From Zygnema cylindricum (taxonomy: Eukaryota > Streptophyta > Zygnematophyceae > Zygnematales > Zygnemataceae): a stretch of DNA of 64,000 nt. The stretch lies in contig JBBHKE010000793.1 of assembly GCA_037447655.1 (NCBI GenBank), positions 179,597 through 243,596 on the forward strand, in the 5' to 3' direction. How positions within the stretch are numbered: the stretch's first letter is position 1; every line of letters starts with the position of its first letter. The notes beneath the pieces are model-generated. The model had not been told where the DNA came from and did no database searches. It was given only the letters and a program-made list of their open reading frames with translations. The translations under genes were made by a program, and so were the position numbers. Positions 59,072-64,000 of the stretch are shown piece after piece.

Positions 59072-60363
59072 AATCAATTTTTTAGGTCAGACGCCATGAT
59101 AGTATGGTATTTGTTCAACAATAATGTCTAAAGTAATAGTTAAAAAGTTAATAGTGTTTAGAAAGTTCTATTATTTAAGGTTTAATATGTTTGAGATAGT
59201 TGCTCTCATTATTACAAGTTTCAAATTTGGACCAGAAATTGGAAAGTAAGTCTATTGCAAAGGGAGGAAGATACATGGCTGGTTTTTTATTCATGTGACA
59301 TTGTCACAGTATTTAGCACTTTTAGCACTGTTGGCATTTTCCAATGCAAAATATTTTATGTATTTCGAATACATATATTGTTTCCAGGTTAGAGCTGGAA
59401 ATTCACCAGTATGAGTGCCCTTTTCCCATGTTCGCATTTTGTGTTGGTGTATCTTAATTTGTGTGGAGTTTATTTTTGTATTTTCAGGAGTTGTGATCTT
59501 GATGTCATTTTTTAAATCTAGGGGAGTTTCTTTAGGTATGTTCATTCTATGTTTAACTGATGTTTCACAGCTAGTTTTACAATGTATCGTTGGTTTCAGT
59601 TTTGTTAATTCCATTTCCTAATGATGATGCAATTCTTAGCCTTCTTAATTACCTTTAAGAAAAATAAATTAGTGCCATGCATATGCTACTTATGTTATCT
59701 GGCTACTATTGGTATTATTTATTATTGATACCGATTGAAGTTTTATTTTAACAGAGCAATTCATGATTAACCTAATAGAAGATGGTTCATCACACGAATG
59801 TCGAAATGTATTTATTTTTTTAGCAAACACTGTTGCTAACTGCATTGTCATCGTTTCGTAAACTTATGGGCCAGCTGCAGTCATCATCATTAAAACTGCA
59901 GATTCTTTACCCTCAAATACAAAAGAGTGTTAGAACTATTTCGTAGAACTGTGTTCGTGTCAGTTAGTACGAAGAATAGCCACGATTATATGACCTTCGA
60001 TTGAGGCATGATATAAAAAACAATTTAATTGGCAACATTTTTTTGGCACTTGCATTTTGTCTGGTGTACCACTGACAGATAAAAATGATACAACTTTGAG
60101 GTGACTTTAAGGAAAACCGTATTCATTATTATCTCATGACATGTGAAAAAATGAGGCATCTACAAAGATCACAGTGAGTATCACTTGATGAGCTGTGTAA
60201 ATAACAACTTTATCAAGTGCATTAACATTAAAAACACTGTTACAGATTTAAAAACCCATATTGCTTATCAACACAAGCTGTTAAGCAACTTTTCTCTGAC
60301 AGTTTTCAACAACTGCCTTTTCAATCTACTGTCGTATCTGAACCTATTTTCTAACCTACGATG
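59072..60363. other. convergent spacer between CGL160 and PDI genes
   Basis: About 1.3 kb that should hold both 3' UTRs. AATAAA-like strings are common in this AT-rich DNA, so no poly(A) signal is assigned. No gene seen. Confidence 0.55.
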
Positions 60364-63300
60364 TTACAATTCTTCCTTACTACTGTCATCTGCTACTACT
60401 TCATCATCTGCCATAAGGGCACTGAGATCGAACTCTTCCTCCACCGGAAGTTGCCCATCGAGTCCATCCCACGGCTCTGACGTAACCAGTTTAAGTTCAC
60501 TCATAAGAGGTCCACTCCCACGACCTCCAGCGACACCAATTGTTCGAATAAAGTCACTGTTTTGCAGTCATCCAAAACCATTACATTCAAAAAGATTACA
60601 TTCAAAAAGAAAAGCGAGTAGTCAGAAACCGATAATAATTTGGCAGAGTACACCATGTATCCCTATTAGTGTTAATAATTTTTTCGCCACTTAAAACATC
60701 GTTTTTTCTGTACACACTTGTTGGATTATGGATCTGACGGTTGCGATTAAAAGCCAAGATTCTCACCTTCCCATTGGCGGTCTCCATGTGAAAATCAGAC
60801 AAGTGTGTACGGAGAAAAGAAGTTTTAAGTGGCGAAAAAAATATTTACACTAATAGCGATACACGGTGTAGTGCTTCTAAATACTGCAGTAACGACGCAG
60901 TGCACCATTATTTGTGTTTATTTGCCACTAGAATCTACTTTTCTCTTTGCACACTTGGTGGATTATTAATCCGACGGTTGAGATTGAAAGGTAAAGATCC
61001 ATCCCTTTTTATTGTCAGTCTCCAAACAAAATTGGACACAGGTGTGCACAAAGAAAAGTCGATTTCAATGGTGAAAAAAACATTTACACTAAAAAACGAT
61101 AATCAGTCAATCTTACAAGATAACCACACTGAACCACACCGACTGAACATCTCTTTAACCAATCAGCATTTTTCATCCTTTATTTTAACTTAGAGGACCA
61201 TAGATTTATTTACTCTATCACGCGTCTTAGACAATTTTAGCCAAAATATATAAACAAGGAATCGTGCCTACACCAGTAGGATCAAATTTTAAAAAGGAAA
61301 AACAGAACCAAGGAATAAAATCTTACGACCACTATTTCATTGCTGCTGCTTCCCTTCATCGCTCCTTTTTCACTTTGCAATTGCACAACCATATTTGAAC
61401 TTCAAAAAAAAAAAAAAAAACCACCAAAACGACAATGATACTAGTCCATGACATTAGACAAGTTCCTCAGATAACCATACCTTAGATGCTCCACCTGGAA
61501 TGAGCTCTTGAATGGTGAAAAGAATCCCTTCTTTGCGTTCAATGCTACGAGGGCGGGATATCCATATCCTCCAATTCCCACTGCCTTCTCTAAATCAGAT
61601 TGAGCTCCCGCAGGTGCCCATACATAACTGCTCACAACCACAGGGTTTTTTGTTTGTGAGAAAAAAAGAAAACAGTAATAAGTAAAAACATCGTCACCTT
61701 TTTGAGAGAAAAACAGACATTGCAGATTTATACGTTACTCTCAAAGAACTGATTTTTCTGCACAGTTTTGGGAGTTATCTTGTATATTGATTATTTGTAA
61801 GTAAAATTATGCACTCTGGTAAAGAGTTTGGAGCAATTTACTTCGAAAGAGTTTTTCCAAGAGATATTTCTTTATGATTTGAGACCACTGAAATAGTTGA
61901 ACGTTTTAACTATTACACCCCATCAGTTCAGGACTCCTTGCAACATCGGTTCTAGTTCAGAATGTTTGTGAGATGAACAGCAATCGAAATCCTTCCAATT
62001 ACTACACCGCGAACCATTATTAACGTTAAGAGATAATTATATGAGGACTGTTTCAGTGTTAATAATTGTATTTTCAGTGCAAATGGCGTGGACAATTATG
62101 AACCGCTAAATGAACTAGCTTTAAGAAAAAAACAAATAGTATTAATAGCGCTATTTTATGATCAAAAGACAACCGAACCGGAATAGTGGTATTAACACTA
62201 ATAGTGATTCGCGGCGTACATTTAAACACATAAAAATAAGCCCACAGCAGCTGACCTGCTGCATTTTTAAGAAATTGCTATCCTAAATGCAGGTAATGTT
62301 TACCAGAATGTGTGACCACGGGAAAGTACACTGCCCATTGTATTAGTGTTGTTACTTTTTCAAGCCAAAAATAAGATAATAGTGTCAAATACACTATTTA
62401 AGAGAGTAGACTCACGTCACTCTGCACTATATTGGTATTGCTGATACTAACTTCGCATTAACACTAATTATTCTTTTACACTAATATCCATGGACTGTAC
62501 TGCATATTGCATAGAATTTGTAAGCATTTGGAAGGAACCATTCAGCTATATCTCTCTTTTCTATGGCACCAAAACCCGAAAAAATGAATAAAATAAGAGT
62601 GAAATTGTATCAGAGCATACATACCCTCAGTGTGCCTGAAACATTGTCTTCCACACAGGAAAAGAAAGAAAGAAAGAAAAGAAGGAAAAGAAAAACAAAA
62701 AAAAGGCCTTTCACATAGCTATTAACTCTACTACAGATGAAAGTTATGCAATTCTGTCGATTAAAAAAACGTAACGTCAAAAGTTTGCCCATTTCGATTC
62801 CTCCCTGCATCATGAAGACTCTCATAACTGTAAGAGAGTACCTGTACATATTCTTCTTGAACTTGTCTCCAACAGTTCTCAACATATCGATGTACTTATT
62901 TCGACCCTCGGCTCCAGTGTCTAAAATATCTGGAAGAATGGCCACGAAACAGATTGGAGAAGACCCACAACGTTCGTCAAAGACGTCCTGCAAAAGTTCT
63001 CAATAATTCAGTATACTATGACAGAATATCTAATCAATTTTCTTTACCCTTCTCCTCTCAAAAAAGAGTTTGTTGATAAATTATGTCTTTCAATTTCCCC
63101 CTTCCACGATAAAAACCACTCTCTCTCGCCTCCTTGAAAAAATCTTACTCTAAACATCCTCTCCTTGGGCTTCCTGAATCCTCGCCTGTCTATAGACCGT
63201 GTCTTCTCTCTCCCTTCTTTTTCTTTAACCTTCCTTAATCTTCTGCATTCTGCATGTGCCTACTGAATTTGTCACCGGCCTCCCTAAAAGTCAACGGTTT

Positions 63301-63999
63301 TTTGATAATTACTTGTCCTATCAGCTCATAAACCTCTGGGGCAGGTACATTCGCCTGAAGTAATTCAAGAGCAACACTCTCAATAGCTCCAGCTGTCCGT
63401 TGTCCCTCATAAGGAGTAGGATGTTCTTTGTCAGCACCAAATATCTTAATGGAAGGATATCCTTGCACTTCATACCGACTACAAAGACTCTGATCTCCCA
63501 CCCAAATTCCCAACCACAAGAAAACCTCCATTAAAAACAGAACCTCGGTTTAAACCAGACTCTCAGCTAAACACAACCCTTAGATAAAAAAAAACCACAG
63601 TTTAGAAAAAATGCCTTGGTTTAGAAAGGACACAATAGAGAAAGACCCTAAAAAGGGGGGGAGGTCTGTGTGAAGGAAACAGATGTTGGAGATTGTTGCA
63701 ATAGGGTCAACAGAAAGAGAAGTCACTCAATGAGGTATTAAAACCAAAAGAAACCAATCATTCAAAAGAATTGTTGCAAGATGTACAATTAAACTTGATC
63801 AAGATAGTAGATTTGAAGTGAACCTATTAAACCTGATCAAGATAGTATATCTAAAGTGAATTTATCAAACTTGGTCAAGGTCGTGGAAATAACATGGACA
63901 AAAAATGCTTACCGCGTGTGCTGTGCAATCGACTTGACCAAGGTTAACTTTGCCTTTCAAATTTTTGGCTGCTCTCTTCCATTCAGGAGCCAAATTCTT
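60364..63999 (-). CDS. protein disulfide isomerase, P5/PDIA6 type (PDIL2-like), C-terminal part
   Basis: ER thiol-disulfide oxidoreductase that forms and rearranges disulfides in secretory proteins. Exons in the window: 63999-63913, 63489-63313, 62987-62842, 61627-61481 and 60556-60364, encoding 249 residues plus stop; the N-terminal half lies past 64000. Visible are the end of a thioredoxin domain (KNLAPEWKRAAKNLKGKVNL then VDCTAHASLCSRYEVQGYPS and PYEGQRTAGAIESVALE), then the b domain (DERCGSSPICFVAILPDILD, EGRNKYIDMLRTVGDKFKK, GGYGYPALVALNAKKGFFS). An acidic tail follows, ending SSKEEL. KEEL is a KDEL-like ER retention signal. Order and length match plant PDIL2-2/2-3 and animal PDIA6. The CxxC active sites are not in the window. 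Confidence 0.92.
60651..60868. mobile_element. foldback MITE, 218 bp, 3' of the penultimate PDI exon
   Basis: Starts CACCATGTATCCCTATTAGTG, ends CACTAATAGCGATACACGGTG, TA both sides. Each arm holds CGCCACTTAAAACATC and GTACACACTTGTTGGATT-type motifs in inverse order, so nearly the whole element is a hairpin. It is in the last PDI intron, about 95 bp before the last exon. Confidence 0.92.
60903..61107. mobile_element. degenerate foldback MITE (last PDI intron)
   Basis: GCACCATTATTTGTG at the left, TTTGCACACTTGGTGGATTA and its inverse GGTGTGCACAAAGAAAAG in the arms, and eroded right terminus near ACACTAAAAAACGATAATCA. Confidence 0.65.
62005..62216. mobile_element. TA-flanked MITE in PDI intron (between 61627 and 62842)
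   Basis: Starts CACCGCGAACCATTATTAACG, ends CACTAATAGTGATTCGCGGCG, TA on both sides. Confidence 0.83.
62339..62497. mobile_element. second MITE in the same PDI intron
   Basis: Starts CACTGCCCATTGTATTAGTG, ends CACTAATATCCATGGACTG, TA on both sides; core ATACACTATTTAAGAGAGTAG is shared with 17776-17957. Confidence 0.78.
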
Positions 64000-64000
64000 A

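Overview
The window is nuclear DNA of a green plant or alga (Viridiplantae), most likely a streptophyte-type alga. It is AT-rich. Its genes are split by many introns of about 100 to 3000 bp. It carries a U1 snRNA gene with a plant-like upstream element and TATA box. Several of its proteins are specific to the green lineage: CGL160, plastid ribosomal protein L9 and a plastid-type Tmemb_14/FAX protein. No bacterial, organellar or viral segment was seen. The species was not identified.

Eight protein genes and one RNA gene were modelled by reading exons, splice sites and codon phase by eye. From left to right they are: an ABCG24/28-type ABC transporter ectodomain (minus, continues off the left edge); a plastid-type protein-kinase-like gene that looks like a pseudokinase (plus, 3' end unresolved); U1 snRNA with a decayed second copy; RPB6, the shared small RNA polymerase subunit (plus, complete); a FAX/TMEM14 family plastid membrane protein (minus, complete); an ADNT1-type mitochondrial adenine nucleotide carrier (plus, complete); plastid ribosomal protein L9 (minus, complete); CGL160, the plastid ATP-synthase assembly factor (plus, complete); and the C-terminal part of a P5/PDIL2-type protein disulfide isomerase (minus, continues off the right edge). 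In the five complete models the exon lengths sum to a multiple of three with consistent phases. Two introns (RPB6 intron 1, PRPL9 intron 6) require GC-AG splicing.

The genes right of 25 kb alternate in strand, giving divergent pairs (FAX/ADNT1, PRPL9/CGL160) and convergent pairs (RPB6/FAX, ADNT1/PRPL9, CGL160/PDI). They are housekeeping genes of transcription, plastid translation, plastid ATP synthesis, mitochondrial nucleotide exchange, lipid export and ER folding. They do not form a single pathway or cluster.

The rest is repeat. The first 7 kb and many introns hold purine or pyrimidine microsatellites. A large superfamily of short non-autonomous DNA elements with TA target sites and termini close to CACCGYGAATCGYTATTAG is scattered through introns and intergenic DNA. 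It includes two clear nested insertions. Two copies of a different element carry 8-bp target duplications typical of hAT elements. Minisatellites and fossil exon-end duplications fill other introns.
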